Positions 33,329-46,486 of a stretch of DNA of 64,000 bases are shown one piece after another (the first letter of the stretch is position 1; each line of letters opens with the position of its first letter). This DNA comes from Brachypodium distachyon (lineage: Eukaryota; Streptophyta; Magnoliopsida; Poales; Poaceae): NCBI RefSeq assembly GCF_000005505.3, contig NC_016131.3, positions 71,830,855-71,894,854 of the forward strand, given 5' to 3'. The notes under the pieces are model-generated. The model was not told where the DNA came from and did no database searches. It saw only the letters and a program-made list of their open reading frames with translations. Made by a program: the position numbers and the translations under genes.

Positions 33329-34524
33329 TGATATTGCTCCCTGCGATGATGCCTCGTCTTTTCTCCAAAAGAGGGTGCACCTTGGAGACAACATGCATGG
33401 GAATAACTTTGACATGCATTTGTTCGTGTGGTTTGCCCCCACTTGAAACTAAAAGTGATCCATTAATCATGCACCGGAATATACTACCCGGGGAAGGTTG
33501 TAACTTCGTCAATGTTGTCGTTGTATGTATATATCCAGTTGATACATATATACTATAGGTAATACCCGCATTTTTATAGATTCGACCTTATCTCTCGGAG
33601 CTTATTGCACTCCAGATCTCGGGTCATGTCTCTTTCTATATACTCACATGCCCTATATATAGGGCCTCGACCCTCGAGGTTCGATAGAATCGTTCATCAC
33701 ACTACACCATACTCATCCTATTTCACGACATCTAGGATGGTTTCTTCGTAAACCCAGCCAATCCCTATAACCATTTTTGAACCACGTCACACCTGGGGTG
33801 ATCGATATATATCTATGACGGCATCCATGTGGCAGAGAATATTAAGAGCATGCATGCTATATAATACAACTATCATTTTGCCTTCCATGTCATCATTTCT
33901 CTAGATCTCGTATCTACTAGTTCTTTTTCTAATTCTTCTGAAACAATATTATTTTTATTAGGACCAACTTGTCATATTGATCTGTTATTGCTTCTATCCT
34001 CTAACCTTTCTTGGTAATAGTGAGGTAACTAATGCTACATATGCTTCTTCGTATTCTCACTCCACCTAAGCAAAAATCTAAAAATGCCGCCTTAAGTAAG
34101 GGCTGGTTTGTAACCATTGGAGATGCTCAAAGGTAGCATACAAGTATCTACATAATATCCGATATATGAGACTAAGGGCATCCCAACAGTTATCTCTCTT
34201 CTTAGTGGACCCACATGTTATTATTTTTTCATTCTTGGTATTCATGAACAAACTCTTATTTCTGCAAGTAACTGTATGTCAAATCACTCTGTCAAGCTGT
34301 CCTCCACATAGGAGTAGCATCCGGTTAGTAACAATCGTTGGAGATGGCCTAATTACGGACTGCTTTGGACCGTGGTTTTCCTCGGTAAAGTTTCGGTATT
34401 TAGTCCAAGCTTGTCGAACAAATATACTTTGTCTTCCGAACAGGTCAGTTTTGACTCCTTTTTACCCTGGTCTGCGCCTCCGAGGACCCAAGAACCAGTC
34501 TTTGCCCTTTTCCACTGTATAATT

Positions 34525-34614
34525 AAACAAGAGACGCACGCTCTCTGAACTGAAAGTATTCCACCGTATAAACAAGAGACGCACGTTCTCTGAACTGAAA
34601 GTATTCCACCGTAT
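34525..34614 (+). repeat. 45-bp tandem duplication
   Basis: A unit running from AAACAAGAGACGCACG through AAAGTATTCCACCGTAT occurs at 34525-34569 and again at 34570-34614 with one mismatch (C/T in GCACGCTC versus GCACGTTC). The near identity suggests a recent local duplication in non-coding DNA. Confidence 0.85.
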
Positions 34615-35527
34615 TCCTTTTCTGTTCAGAAAGAGACCACAGGAGATGCACTGCACGAGTGCGCGCACGTCCCTGAGGTCGATCTGGGTATTATCCGTGT
34701 CACTCGCGATCGACGACATTTCCAACGATCTTCTCGTGTCCAAATCAGAGCAAGGAAAAAAAGGCCAGCGAAGCTAACAATTAACGGATCGACGATCCCA
34801 CAGAGCAAAGTATTAAAGCGCTTAAACGTGTTGCGAGCTCACATCGCCATCGATCCCCGCATATATGTATCTCTCGATTCAACTAGAGACACGGCGATGG
34901 ATCGAGGGCAAAGCAGCTGTGTGCTAGTGCGCGTGGCCGGCCGCCGGGGGAGAAGACGTGAACCTGCACTTGTAAAAGACGAATCCCGGCCGGCTGCAAG
35001 AGTGAGCTAGTGCTGAGTGCAAGTTGGCGAGAGAGATGATGGATGCATATTGGGGTTCTTCAGTCGTTCAGATATGCTTGAATAATGCGAGGCGCCATGC
35101 CCGCTTTTTGTAACCCATGCATCGATCGATGTATAATCTATTGTTGTTCGTCGTGCGTGCGTGCAGATTTCATTCAGAGATGCTTCTTGCCCTTGCATGT
35201 CCTGAGCTGAGGTGGCTGAGGCGAGCTGCACGAAAAGGGAATGTATATCTCGTGCCTGCCCCCTCGTGGATGCGATAATGACCCGGCAAATTGAACCAAA
35301 ATGGGTTCCACATTTCCTTTTTTTAATCTAAACGGAAGATATACATGTATACACGATCGAACAGAGATGGCGTGTTGGCGAGAATGAAGGTTTCGTGTGT
35401 CTGGTCGACTCCGGGAGGATAACTCTGAATTTTGTTTTCACAACAGAAGCTGGAGTGAACACTACTGGCTAGCTACTGTGCGTGTGCAGTGCCGTTCTGC
35501 TCCTGACGTGACCATCCTACAAAATTA

Positions 35528-35638
35528 TATCCTCCGTTCTATAATTTTTGTCCGGAATATTACATGTATCTGGTTACTTGAAATATATACATCTATTTTG
35601 ATCAAATTTGAGACAAGAATTATGAAACGGAGCGATTA
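35528..35638. mobile_element. Stowaway-like MITE
   Basis: The left end reads TATCCTCCGTTCTATAATT and the right end AATTATGAAACGGAGCGATTA, an imperfect inverted repeat. Internally TTTTTGTC pairs with GACAAGAA. Size (about 110 bp), AT-rich interior and TA-flanked ends fit a Tc1/mariner-derived Stowaway element. Confidence 0.6.
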
Positions 35639-36073
35639 CTCAGTGGCTCTCACTAGTGCGACGTTGCTTCCGGCAAAACCTCTGCCGTTGTGCCAACACG
35701 CTGTACTGGCTATGTATTGTTAACGTCCTGTCGGGAAGATTTCGTTAATCAGCGCCATTGATCTGGATTCTGGAAGCCTCCTCTTGAATCAATGCCGTGT
35801 TTGGTGTTCACAAGCATGACTGCATGAGTCAAGAGGGAACTGTCATGCTGTCACTATATATGGACAGCTCAGGAATTCATTAATTAGTCCTCTTCTTGTG
35901 CACCTACTCGTATATAGGAGTATCTGTCGGCTGCAAATGTTAACATATAGGAGTACATATTGGGAGGTACTACTACTAATTAAAAGCATATCAGAAAGTA
36001 GACAAGATTAGCCAGGGAATACATCCAAGAGGAACTTGTAATAACTGGTAACTAAACCCGCATGGTTAAATGG

Positions 36074-36182
36074 TACTCTCTCCGTTTTTAAATACCTGTA
36101 CTTGTTTTAGGAGCAGCTGCCAACTTTTTTAGTAGAAGCTTCCGACTCTTGTTTTAGTAGTAGCTGCCAACTTTTTGCATTG
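36074..36182 (+). repeat. Half Stowaway-like end followed by a 47-bp imperfect tandem duplication
   Basis: TACTCTCTCCGTTTTTAAAT at 36074 resembles a single Stowaway terminus with no partner. It is followed by CTTGTTTTAG...AGCTGCCAACTTTTT at 36101 and again at 36148, an imperfect 47-bp direct repeat. The second end may have been lost in the duplication. Confidence 0.45.
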
Positions 36183-37580
36183 GCATTTGGCTCTCGACAC
36201 TGCCTTTTTGGGTCTCTGACAAGAACTGCTTTAATTAAGCAGCAGCTCCCCTGCTGGTGCTTGTTATCGTCGTACCACCACGGAAACATACCATGTGTAT
36301 TGAGTGTGATTATATGTCTGACACAAACAACCTGCAGCTCCTTCCTCTAAGCGTGGTCGGAAGCTGAAAGGTCAAGGCCTTAGTGCAGCTTTGACCCGGT
36401 GATAAGCTGATACGCGTCTAACAATCTCGGTGGCGTACACGCTGTGACCCATGCGATCGATCTGCAGTTCTGCACTGATCATTATCCGCAAAAAAAGAAG
36501 AGGATCTGCACTGATCACTACCGCATATACTGTATCGCACTCAGATCAGAAGGTCGCTTAGGAAATAAGCTGGGTTGAGAGCTAAATCATTTGATCTGAA
36601 GTATCTAGCAAAATCACTCTGTCTAGGAACTCAACTTTTAATCAGCATATATTCCGCGCATTCTGAAATGCCCTATGTCTTATCTACGTAGTGCCGAAAG
36701 AAGCATCTCCTCTAAAGAAAGTGGCATTAACGAACATAAACGGTTAGATGTGCAAATGTGCGCATATATCCCATCGTTGCCCTCCATTGTTAGCTAGACA
36801 ATGGCGTCACACGCTGATAAGCAAGTGCAATATTTCACACCAACTGATAACCTTTCCATCGATCGAAATAGCTGATAGCTAGGCTGATCAACTCAATGAA
36901 CCATATGTACCCGAAATAATGTGATATGTGTCTCTTTTTCCATACATCTTTTAAGGTTTTCGGCCATCCTAACTGAAGGGCCCCACATGTCATGCCTACT
37001 CATCGGAGGTGTATCTCATAAATACGCTTCTCACCACGGTTTAGACGAAATGTACCAAACTTAAATGTTTGAATCCCGCGGAATGACCCGACATGCATGT
37101 CAGGTCTACGTGGCCAGTTTGTGCAGTCGGCCGCGATCTGGTGTGGATTATCCAACTTTCGCGCGGACGACACCTTCTCAAAATATCAACGAAATCTCAA
37201 AACTTAATTCAAAATTATGGTGGGTACATAAATTTTTACCTCGAAATTTTGAACTAGATTCAAGCAAAATTAAATCATGACATTTTTTTTGGGTGAAAAA
37301 TCCATCTAAACTTAGTGAATTTTGATCAGATAAAAAAAATTATTTTTGTAATTTCATAAACCATTGAAATTTTGGGGTTACTGAATTCTTAAACCTTCAT
37401 TGGCCTGATACGTGGGCCCAATTTGTAATGAAAATCTTAAAAGGGGTAAAACTATTTCAAAACTTTCTTAAATAAGGTAAAACGAACAATTTTAAAAAAT
37501 AGGATAATATGTGTCACGGGAAATGCATTTTGGCCCGTACGTTCCCTGGCCTGTACCATCACACCGTCCATAATGCTTTG

Positions 37581-39120
37581 AGATTTGAAAAAAGTGCTCA
37601 TGGGAGGCACCAGTAGCATAGACGAGTCAACTCGTTGTAGGTGCAGCACATGCGCGTCAGTCCATCTGTCCCATCTTGCCCCCCACGACCCCACCCCACC
37701 CCTCCAATCTCTCTCTTTCTCTCCTGCTCTCTCTCCCCCCGGTGCCTCTATCTTCTCTCTCCATCTCTTCGATGGCAGCTCTCTCCTGTCCCCATCTCTC
37801 TACTGGCCGCATCCCGACGAGGTCCAGCTCGGGGGCGAGCTCGCAAACCTGCTCCGCGCGCACAAGTCGAAGAGGAGGTGTGTGGTGTTCCGCGGCGTGG
37901 GTCGACTGAACGGAGGGAAGGTCGTGGGCATGGGAGCAGGTGGCCGGAGGCGACGTTCCGCGATGTGTAGACAAGCCACTAGCTCGGCGAGGTCAGGGGA
38001 CAGGGGAGCAGGTGGCCATGCGCCGTCGTATCTGCCTCATACCGCCTCTCGTCGGAGCACGTGCTCCCCGCGGCGTACAACGATGGCGGGGCCGCCGTGT
38101 AGTGGAGGGCCTTCGGTGCGTGCGGGAGACAACCTCACGCCTCAAGCAACACCGGCGGGAGCTTCTTCTCGTGTGCAGTGAGCGTGCGGGAGTTGGGCTC
38201 GACGTCCACGGCGGTCATTTCGTCGAACAGGATGCATGCAAGTCCATGTCGAGGGCGTCGCCGCTGCATGTGTCGGGACGGTGCTTCATCAAAGCCCAAC
38301 CTGCACCGGTCCGCTCTTTCTGCGGGTGTCACAGGATGGAACGGCGAGCACTAGTGGCTAATCGTCAACAAAACTTCATTCTCTTGATTCCATGCAGAGC
38401 GTATTCGGCTTGGCGTTTGTGTTCTTTCTCTCAATTGATTTCTAGATTTCCTCAACAATTGATTGTGTGCAGTGAGCGTGCGGGAGTTGGGCTCGGCGGG
38501 CGCGGCGGTCATTTCGTCGAACAGGATGCGTGCAAGTCCTGGCCCTCAACGGGTCCGGAATCTGCGCATCATGGTTCATGGACGTGGCCGACGAGAACGT
38601 GCATGCCCCGCCTCGCATCCTCCCCCTCTGTCGCCATCGACTGGGTGAAGCTCGACATCCAGTGCTACCTCGGCATCGCCTTCGACGATGTACAAGGGGC
38701 AGGGGAAGCACGGACACGATGCGTGGAGGACGCGTTCGTGGCAGCGCTCAAGATCGACGCCAGTAACAACACCTTAAGAGACCACCTCCTGCTGCGCGTC
38801 AGCGGCTCGCCATCTCAATTCTCAAGCGACGGCGACATGGAGAGCGCGCGTCGAGGTCCTTGTCGACACAGTGATGCTGGAGGCACTGTCCGACCGTCGC
38901 GGGCTTCCTCTAGGCCGGCGTGAGCCGCCACCACCGCCTCCTCCCTAAAAACATAAAACCGGTAACCGCATCTACCGGAGCTCCTTCCGCAGACAAGAAG
39001 GATGTGCTCCTTGGCGCAGATCGAGGTCATGGAACTCCTCACGTCCAGGTCGGTGCAGATCCAAGCCATGGCCGGACCTCGTCTCGTCCAACTCCTCGAC
39101 GACGACAACGAGTAGCACGT
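37581..39120. other. GC-rich region with long uninterrupted frames, identity unknown
   Basis: Plus-strand frames at 37585-38181 and 37940-38923 are long but overlap each other out of phase and lack recognisable domains, signal peptides or conserved motifs. On the minus strand, two copies of a PPR-like scrap (LFDEMTA...EPNSRTL) are present and listed separately. The area could be a decayed gene or a captured gene fragment. I do not assign a function. Confidence 0.35.
38171..38539 (-). repeat. Duplicated 75-bp PPR-like gene scrap
   Basis: The bases 38171-38245 recur at 38465-38539 with about five differences (70 of 75 identical). On the minus strand both copies read as ILFDEMTA...EPNSRTLTAH, which resembles one pentatricopeptide repeat helix pair (FDEM...V.PNS.TY). 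Flanking frames do not continue with further PPR units, so this is at most a gene fragment duplicated at 294-bp spacing. Resemblance over about 25 residues is suggestive only. Confidence 0.4.
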
Positions 39121-39172
39121 GGACACCGACGGGCTGCTGCTGCATAGACGATGTGCGCCACCCGCTCACCCC

Positions 39173-39520
39173 GCATCCTCTTCTCCATCCGCATCGGCGA
39201 GCTCGTCCACGGTGGTGGTCCAAGATGGACATGACAGAGGTATATACGTGAGAGAGAGAGAAAGGGAGAGAGAGGGAGGGACGGGAGAGAGATGCATAAG
39301 AGAGACAGCTGCATCCTCTTCTTCCTCCGGGACGACGAACTCGTCCACGCGGCCATGGTGGTCGAAAATGGACAGGACATAGGTGAGGGAAAGGAAGAAA
39401 GAGACAGAGAGAGAGAAAGAGATGGGACATGGGAGAGAGGTGCGGGAAAGAGACAGAGGTGAGAGAGAAAGGAAGAGAGAGAAAGAGAGACGTGTGCCTT
39501 GCAGTGGTGTCAGTACAGTA
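39173..39520 (+). repeat. 138-bp diverged tandem duplication with GA-rich tails
   Basis: GCATCCTCTTCT... followed by GACGAACTCGTCCACG-type sequence, GGTGGTC and ATGGACA..ACA occurs at about 39173-39240 and again at about 39311-39378. Each copy leads into a purine-rich (GAGA)n tract (about 39250-39306 and 39386-39492). This is a two-copy minisatellite-like structure in non-coding DNA. Confidence 0.65.
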
Positions 39521-41107
39521 GGGGTGCCATGAGCTCAACTGTGTTTCCGAATCTCGAAGCATTATGGACGGCCTGATAGTACAGGCCAAGAACGTACAGG
39601 CCAAAAATCCACTCTCTATGTGTCACAAACTTTCTTAAAGGGGTAAAAAGTGAAATAAGTTGTCGAGAAAGAAAGGGGAAGTACTTCAAGGCTCCATCAG
39701 TATCTTTTTTTTTTGCTCGCTCCATTAGTCTTTGGATCGTATATTTGTATTTCTTCATATTTACTTCCTCTCATCCTAAATTCTTTGACTTAAATTTGTC
39801 CAAATATGAATGTATCTATTCTTAAAAAACGTCCAGATACATGTAATATTTTGACAATAATTTAGGATCGGAGGGAGTAGGCATGTACATGGCGTAAAAC
39901 AAATAGGTATATATAGGTTTGGTTAAACTTTAAACACTTTGACCAACAAAATAATATTTTTCTAAATGTTTTGATTTGTGTGAAACCCGTATATACTCAA
40001 AATTACTAGTCCGTGTCTGAGTACAATCGAGGGAATTAATATTGGAGTAGTGGGAAACTAAATTTAGAGAGGGGCCTTGTATTATTATATACTTAGATGG
40101 AGTGAGAGTACTCATCAAATAGCAGGCAAATTTGCCACCAAGGCCTCTATTATTAGTGCGGACCCACGCGCAGGATGGTCGACGACGATGAATCGACTAG
40201 GAGGACGATGTTGGGGTGTTTGCGTGGTCTCCGAGAACGAGAGGTCTAAGATCGAAGACAGACACAACTATAGCCACTAAGTTTCTGCACATTCAATTAA
40301 TCACGACCACGCGTGATCCTTACTTACTTACGCGAAGCAACGCGGGATCAAGTAGTCGGCCGGAGAGCTTCCCGCGAAAAGTAAAGAAAAATATTGTAGT
40401 CCGAGAGCTAGCTTAATGGGGTAGCAGACACTGAAGAAGGATATTTGTATCACGCTTAGCTTGAGAACGTAACGCGAACACGTGTTTATGGCTCCATTAG
40501 CAGCGACGAGGTGGCGACGTTGATGCGCATCTGGTAGACACTCTAGCTAATTATTCATTGTACTTTGCTTTATGTATCATATTACTACTCATTTCTTTCT
40601 CGATCTGGGAATATATAGATAGGAACACCGGATCGCTCGCTCCACGATATTTGGCATCGAGTTTTGAATAATGCATGTGCACAGCATATACTACTCTGCA
40701 TTCTCTTTTTTTTTTCTGAGTATAATAGAGTAGTTTAGAGAATTAATGGCCTACTAGCACATATATAAGATGACTTCATCACCCAAGTACTCTTTATTCT
40801 CTCTCTTTTTCCTGAGAAAGAAATCTCTTTATTCTCCTATCTTGTCTCGAGACTATACATATCGCGGCTCTTTTGGCAACACACTGTCACGAGATGCAGT
40901 CCATAGGTACGCCGTACGTGGCATGCAGATCGCTCCACGTCCACGACGATTCGTCCCACGTGGAGAATCACACAAATGGGCCAGATGGCACGATACTCCG
41001 TAGTTGTATACAGCCCGACCGGGCCCAGCCCAGCCCAGCCCGGATCACGCCCGATCGAACCTGCAGACACCTTCTAGCTCCGAGTCTTCCGACCGACGCC
41101 TCTGCTC
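39521..41107. other. Intergenic and SULTR3 upstream region
   Basis: It contains the Stowaway MITE at 39762-39879 and otherwise AT-rich non-coding sequence. The last few hundred bases, including the CCCAGCCCAGCCCAGCCC run at about 41021-41040, are presumably promoter-proximal for the SULTR3 gene. Confidence 0.4.
39762..39879. mobile_element. Stowaway MITE
   Basis: The element starts TACTTCCTCTCATCCTAAAT and ends ATTTAGGATCGGAGGGAGTA. The inverted ends match well in CATCCTAAAT/ATTTAGGAT and GGAGGGAG, with a TA target duplication. It is about 114 bp with an AT-rich interior containing TTAAATTTGTCCAAATATG. This is one of the best-preserved MITEs in the window. Confidence 0.85.
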
Positions 41108-41115
41108 TATAGATA
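41108..41115 (+). promoter_or_regulatory. Possible TATA box of the SULTR3 gene
   Basis: TATAGATA lies about 100 bases before the start codon at 41213, a suitable distance for a grass core promoter with a leader of about 70 bases. Support is one motif and its position. Confidence 0.35.
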
Positions 41116-41212
41116 CGCACCACCGGCTGTCCAGACCACCAGTGTCCATTTCCCAAACACACGGCATAATTACTCTGAATAGCCAGAGTAGCTACACTCT
41201 CAAGCGGCGGCC

Positions 41213-44200
41213 ATGGGCGGCAGCTCGGAGGAGAACAAGAAGAAGAACGTCAACGGCAGCGGCGCCGGGGAGACGATGAGGGCGGCGCCGAGGGTGCCGG
41301 TGCCGGAGGCGCGGCCGTTCCTGGACACGTTCCGGGCGAACCTCAAGGAGACCTTCTTCCCCGACGACCCGTTCCGGTCCGTGGTCCGGGAGCGCGGCTT
41401 CGGCCGGCGCGCCATGGCCGCGCTCCGCTACTTCTTCCCGTTCCTGGAATGGATCCCTTCCTACAGGCTCGGCGCCTTCAAGTCGGACCTCATCTCCGGC
41501 ATCACCATCGCCAGCCTCGCCATCCCGCAAGGCATCAGCTACGCCAAGCTCGCCAACCTGCCCCCCATCCTTGGCCTCTGTAATTAAGCATCCGTCCAGA
41601 CATTAATTACTGTGAACAAGCCCGAGTTTATGTATGTTTGACTGTGTTGTGTTGTGTAACGTAAGATTCGAGCTTCGTGCCGCCGCTGGTGTACGCCATG
41701 ATGGGGAGCTCGAGGGACCTGGCGGTGGGGACGGTGGCCGTGGCGTCGCTGCTTATTGGGTCCATGCTGGGAGCGGAGGTGTCGCCCACGGAGAACCCGG
41801 CGCTCTACCTTCATCTTGCCTTCACTGCCACTTTCTTCGCCGGCGTCTTCCAGGCCTCCCTCGGCATCCTCAGGTACGCTACGTAGTACTGTAAGAGTAC
41901 CATGAACTAGCTAGCTTCTCACTCACTCACTTCATATATGACTGTTAATTACACACCTAATTAAGTCTTTCTTGTGGGTTGATTAATCAAAGATCCACCA
42001 AAAGCACGTACAACTTAGTTGGTGAGAATGAAGACCAGATTAATTAACATCAGTACCTTTTTCTCTTGTCAAAAAGTCTAGCAAGCTTCTAGAGTCCTAG
42101 ATCGACGACTTAGCCATGACCAATTAACGAGAGTTACCAAAAAGTGGTTACTGATCATTTGCGTCGAGCCTTGAGCAAGCTTATTTACTTTGATGGAGTT
42201 GGCCTGAGGTTTTAGGTGTGTGTAACTGCTATACGTTTAATTACGTGCATGCAGGCTGGGTTTCATCGTGGATTTTCTGTCGCACGCTGCGATCGTGGGG
42301 TTCATGGCCGGCGCGGCGACCGTGGTGTGCCTGCAGCAGCTCAAGGGCATGCTGGGCCTCGAGCACTTCACTACCTCCACCGACCTCGTCTCCGTCATGC
42401 GCTCCGTCTTCTCCCAGACACACCAGGTTTGTTCATTAGCATGAACACTCTGTTAGTTCTGTATAACGAACAATTAATTCTGTATAATGAACACTGTTTG
42501 TAGCTAGCTAGCCATGCGTGCGTGTGAGAGTGAGGCCCTCCAGGAGCCTAGATATCACTTTTCCTTGCATATGTCTCGTGACAAAATAAGTGCTGGTTTG
42601 GATTTCTGCGTCCCTTGGGATTTTGTAGTATCGACCGACCGTAGAAAATGGATGGATCATATGATGACACGCTGGTGCATGCGGCCGAGTGACACACTTT
42701 CCTGGGCCTGAGGGCAGCTAGATATAGGAGCTACAGGACCTGCAGACTTTGTACTGCCCCTGGCAAATTGTTACGTGCATATCCGGGCAAGAGGCAGGAT
42801 ATATAGCATGTCCGGGAAGGACAGCATAGGACACGTACGACGCGCTGTCTCGTGTCTCGTCGCCTGGTACTGTCTTGCCTCTTTAGCCGGACATCCCCAG
42901 TGACAGGACACGCTCCTACACCGTACGTAATGACACGAACCTCCGATCGGTCACGTGACTGGTTGATTTGATTCGTTCTTAACACGATGAATTGACGCAA
43001 TTTTTTTGCCTTGGTGATTTGATGATTTTTTACCTTCCTGCCGTGTTCCTGACGGCCGGGTTCTTTGGATGTGTGCAGTGGCGATGGGAGAGCGTCGTGC
43101 TCGGCAGCGGCTTCCTCTTCTTCCTCCTCCTCACCCGCTTCTTCGTAAGTCCTCCTCCTTCTAACTATTTCCTCCGACTTCCTAGCATAGACACATTCAT
43201 ATTTGAACATATGAGTCACTTAATATGGAACGGAACGAGTACTTACATGTTCTATTCCTCGCATTTGACTTATCCTAAACCTGCTTTTTCGCCTGATTTA
43301 CCTTTCCGGCCGGAATGTCATTAAACACATGCTACATGCATGATGCACGCGCGCGTTTCTATACTTGACAAATCCTACTTCGCCTCATATGTTTACTAGT
43401 GTAGTGGCGCAAGAATCTCTCTGGTAAATGACGGGTCCAATCAAGCCAAAAGGGGTACATTAACTAGGACCACAAGAGAGGATCGATGAAATGGATGGAT
43501 GGATGGATCACCAATCATTGGGCCTTTTCTTGCATCTCCCAATTCCATTGCTATATGCCTATATGTGTGTGTGTATAGTCGACCATGACGTAATACCGCA
43601 CCGTGTGTGCTAAGATCGTGACTGCAGAATTAAAAGCTATACACACACACAGTCAGCTCCATCGGTCCATGACACGATATTGTGGCGATCGATGAGAGGT
43701 TAATTCCATTTTGTACACGTCTCGATCGTAATACAAAGAGTTCTAATACAAAAGATATACTCGATGGAGTAGTAATATCTCGAGTAAGTTAGCTAGAATT
43801 GAGATAGAAAGGAAAAACTTAGTACAATTGAAGTGTACAGCAAGGATCGATGGTCCATGCCTCCTAAAGCTAGTCTAGCTTCCTCTAGCCTGGCTTGTAG
43901 CTACCGGTTGCAGACTCACAGGTTTGCTGGAGATGCAAGAAAATCAATTTGTCCTGATGACGATGTTTTGGAGAGATATATGCATGTGTAAAGGTAAGGA
44001 CACGGGCTCGTGAGTTCATTGGCGAGGGTGCGACAAAGGAATCCATCCATTGGGCGCTTTTGCAAGGTCGGATAGCTTACACATGCATTCTGATCTCATC
44101 TGATCTGAATATCTGATGGGCAGATGGGCTGATCTGATCTCCCTGTCTCCCGTATATATGGTTTTCCCTTTGTCACATTCCTCCTCGTCTCTGAATATTC

Positions 44201-46486
44201 AGGTCGACCATGCAAACTGTTTGCCCAGTCCAATTCGACCTCTGTATCTTAATTTGTTGCTTACTGCTTCCGTTTAACTGTGCGTCTGGAAAGGAAAAAC
44301 CTTTTTCGAGATGCTCCTGGTGATGGATTAGCATAGCAGAATTCTAGACTTGATTTGGGTCACTCAGACAAGTGTTGATGGTCGCATCATCATGTTGCAT
44401 GTCATTTTCCGTCAGTGGGATCGAACACTTGGACTTGCTGATGGAATGCATCATCGAATCAAATATCGTGGGGGCAGAGAAAAGTGTAGGAGAATAATTG
44501 CAAAAGGTCAAGGTCCACTAAGCACTATAGTTATATCGTTATCTAATCCAAGTTACATACTACACGTGTGGTGGTAGCCACTATTAATTTAACTTGCCCT
44601 GCTAGTAAAAAAGTTCTTGAATCCCTGAAGTAATGCTCAGTTATCAGCTGATTATTCCTAGTTTTTGTCATATTTCATTGCGCCATCAAAAGTTACTAAA
44701 CAGGCACACAATCCATGTGCAGCGCCGCTCTGAATCTTGATACAAGAGTCTGAATATACTGTTTTATCAGTAGTTCTTGGTCCGGATTTTGAGGCTCCTC
44801 GTCAAAGTGGGACCTAAGAATTAACAGACAATTTCTTTCTGTTCTGAGTTTCTGACACACGACCTTCCGTCTTAATCTGTGCAGAGCAAGAGGCGTCCAA
44901 AGCTATTCTGGATATCCGCGGCGGCGCCATTGACGTCGGTGATCCTGGGAAGCGTTCTGGTGTACCTCACTCATGCTGAAAACCATGGCATCCAAATTGT
45001 GAGCAAACCCATCATCCACTGATATAATTAAACTCGACCACATTTCCGTCAAAACGCACGTATAATTAAGCTAAACATCCATGGATTGACGCCCGTTTAA
45101 TTTCCCCTGACAATTAATCTAGATCGGTTACCTGAAGAAAGGCCTGAATCCACTGTCAGTGACAAGCCTGAACTTCACGCCGCCGTACATGATGCTCGCC
45201 GTCAAGACCGGGATCATCACCGGCGTCATCGCCCTCGCCGTAATCAAGCTCCCCCCAACCAACACAATGAATTCATTCATTGTCCCATAAAAAAGAGAAT
45301 GAATTACTTACTCAAACCGGGGCATATCATATGCAGGAAGGGATTGCTGTGGGGAGGAGCTTCGCCATGTTCAAGAACTACCACATCGACGGGAACAAGG
45401 AGATGATCGCCATCGGGACGATGAACGTGCTGGGCTCCTTCACCTCCTGCTACCTGACGACTGGGCCCTTCTCCCGGTCCGCCGTGAACTACAACGCCGG
45501 CTGCAAGACGGCCATGTCCAACGTGGTCATGTCCGCGGCCGTCATGGTGACGCTGCTCTTCCTGACGCCGCTCTTCCACTACACGCCGCTGGTGGTGCTG
45601 TCGGCGATCATCATGTCGGCGATGCTGGGCCTCATCGACTTCCCCGCCGCGGCCCACCTCTGGAGGGTGGACAAGGTGGACTTCTGCGTCTGCGCGGGGG
45701 CCTACCTCGGCGTCGTCTTCGGCAGCGTCGAGCTGGGCCTGGTGGTGGCCGTGGCGATCTCCGTGCTCCGGGTGCTGCTCTTCGTGGCCCGGCCCAGGAC
45801 CACGGTGCTCGGCAACGTGCCGGACACGGCCATGTACCGCCGGATGGACCAGTACGCCACGGCCAGGGCGGTGCCCGGCGTGCTCGTGCTCCGTGTGGAT
45901 TCCCCCATTTACTTCGCCAATGCTAGCTACCTCCGGGAGAGGATCTCCCGGTGGATCGACGACGACCAGGAGCGCACCGCCGCCAAGGCCGAGATGAGCG
46001 CCCAGTATGTCGTCCTCGACATGGGCGGTGAGTTGAAACTTCCTTTGGCAGCCTCTGAATTTCTGAGACTTCTGAACCGTTGAATCTGAAACTGCTCATT
46101 CTCTGCAGCTGTGGGTAGCATCGACACCAGCGGGACGAGCATGCTGGATGAGCTCAAGAAGACCCTGGACAGGAGGGGAATTCAGGTAAGAAGGGAGCAA
46201 CAGAAAACAGCTGCCATGATTCTCCTGACATATGCTTTTTGGTTTTCCAGTTTCTGAGTTCACGGAACTGTGGTTGATTCTGTTTATCATTCAGATCGTT
46301 CTGGCGAACCCGGGGAGCGAGGTCATGAAGAAGCTGGACAGCTCCAAGGTGCTGGAGCTCATCGGCCACGAATGGATCTTCCCGACGGTGGCCGAGGCCG
46401 TGGCGGAGTGCGGCTTCGTGCTGCACTCGCACAAACCGGGCATGGCCATGGGCAGCGCACCGTCAGGCCATGAAAACATAGTCTGA
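41213..46486 (+). CDS. Group 3 sulfate transporter-family protein (SULTR3;1-like)
   Basis: The nine exons are 41213-41579, 41666-41873, 42255-42426, 43079-43144, 44885-44998, 45123-45239, 45337-46027, 46109-46185 and 46295-46486. All have GT-AG borders and phases close to 2004 nt (667 residues). The N-terminus PFLDTFRANLKETFFPDDPF precedes the SLC26-type transport core with GITIASLAIPQGISYAKLAN, SSRDLAVGTVAVASLL, LGFIVDFLSHAAIVGFMAGA and CYLTTGPFSRSAVNYNAGC. A C-terminal cytosolic STAS domain (about residues 520-650) carries the conserved SIDTSG phosphorylation-site motif. The sequence is closest to the SULTR3;1/3;2 branch. Group 3 members have been linked to plastid sulfate uptake, and some to phosphorus or phytate distribution, so the substrate is not certain from sequence. 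Intron 4 (43145-44884, 1.7 kb) is the longest. The gene converges on NET1, with 678 bp between stops. Confidence 0.97.
43145..44884 (+). other. Long intron 4 of the SULTR3 gene
   Basis: The donor is TTC/GTAAGT and the acceptor TGTGCAG/AGC. Near its 5' end TCCTCCGACTTCCTAGC and ATATGGAACGGAACGAGTA (43171-43246) resemble decayed Stowaway-type ends. A (GATG)n run lies near 43493-43508. No coding frame of interest is found inside. Confidence 0.8.

Larger units (their letters stand above)
33330..37580. other. Intergenic, no gene recognised; small repeats and MITE traces
   Basis: No coding homology is seen. Recognisable items are a 45-bp tandem duplication (34525-34614), a Stowaway-like MITE (35528-35638) and a half MITE plus 47-bp echo (36074-36182), each listed separately. 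The rest is AT-rich with no RNA gene or terminal repeats that I can support. Confidence 0.4.
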
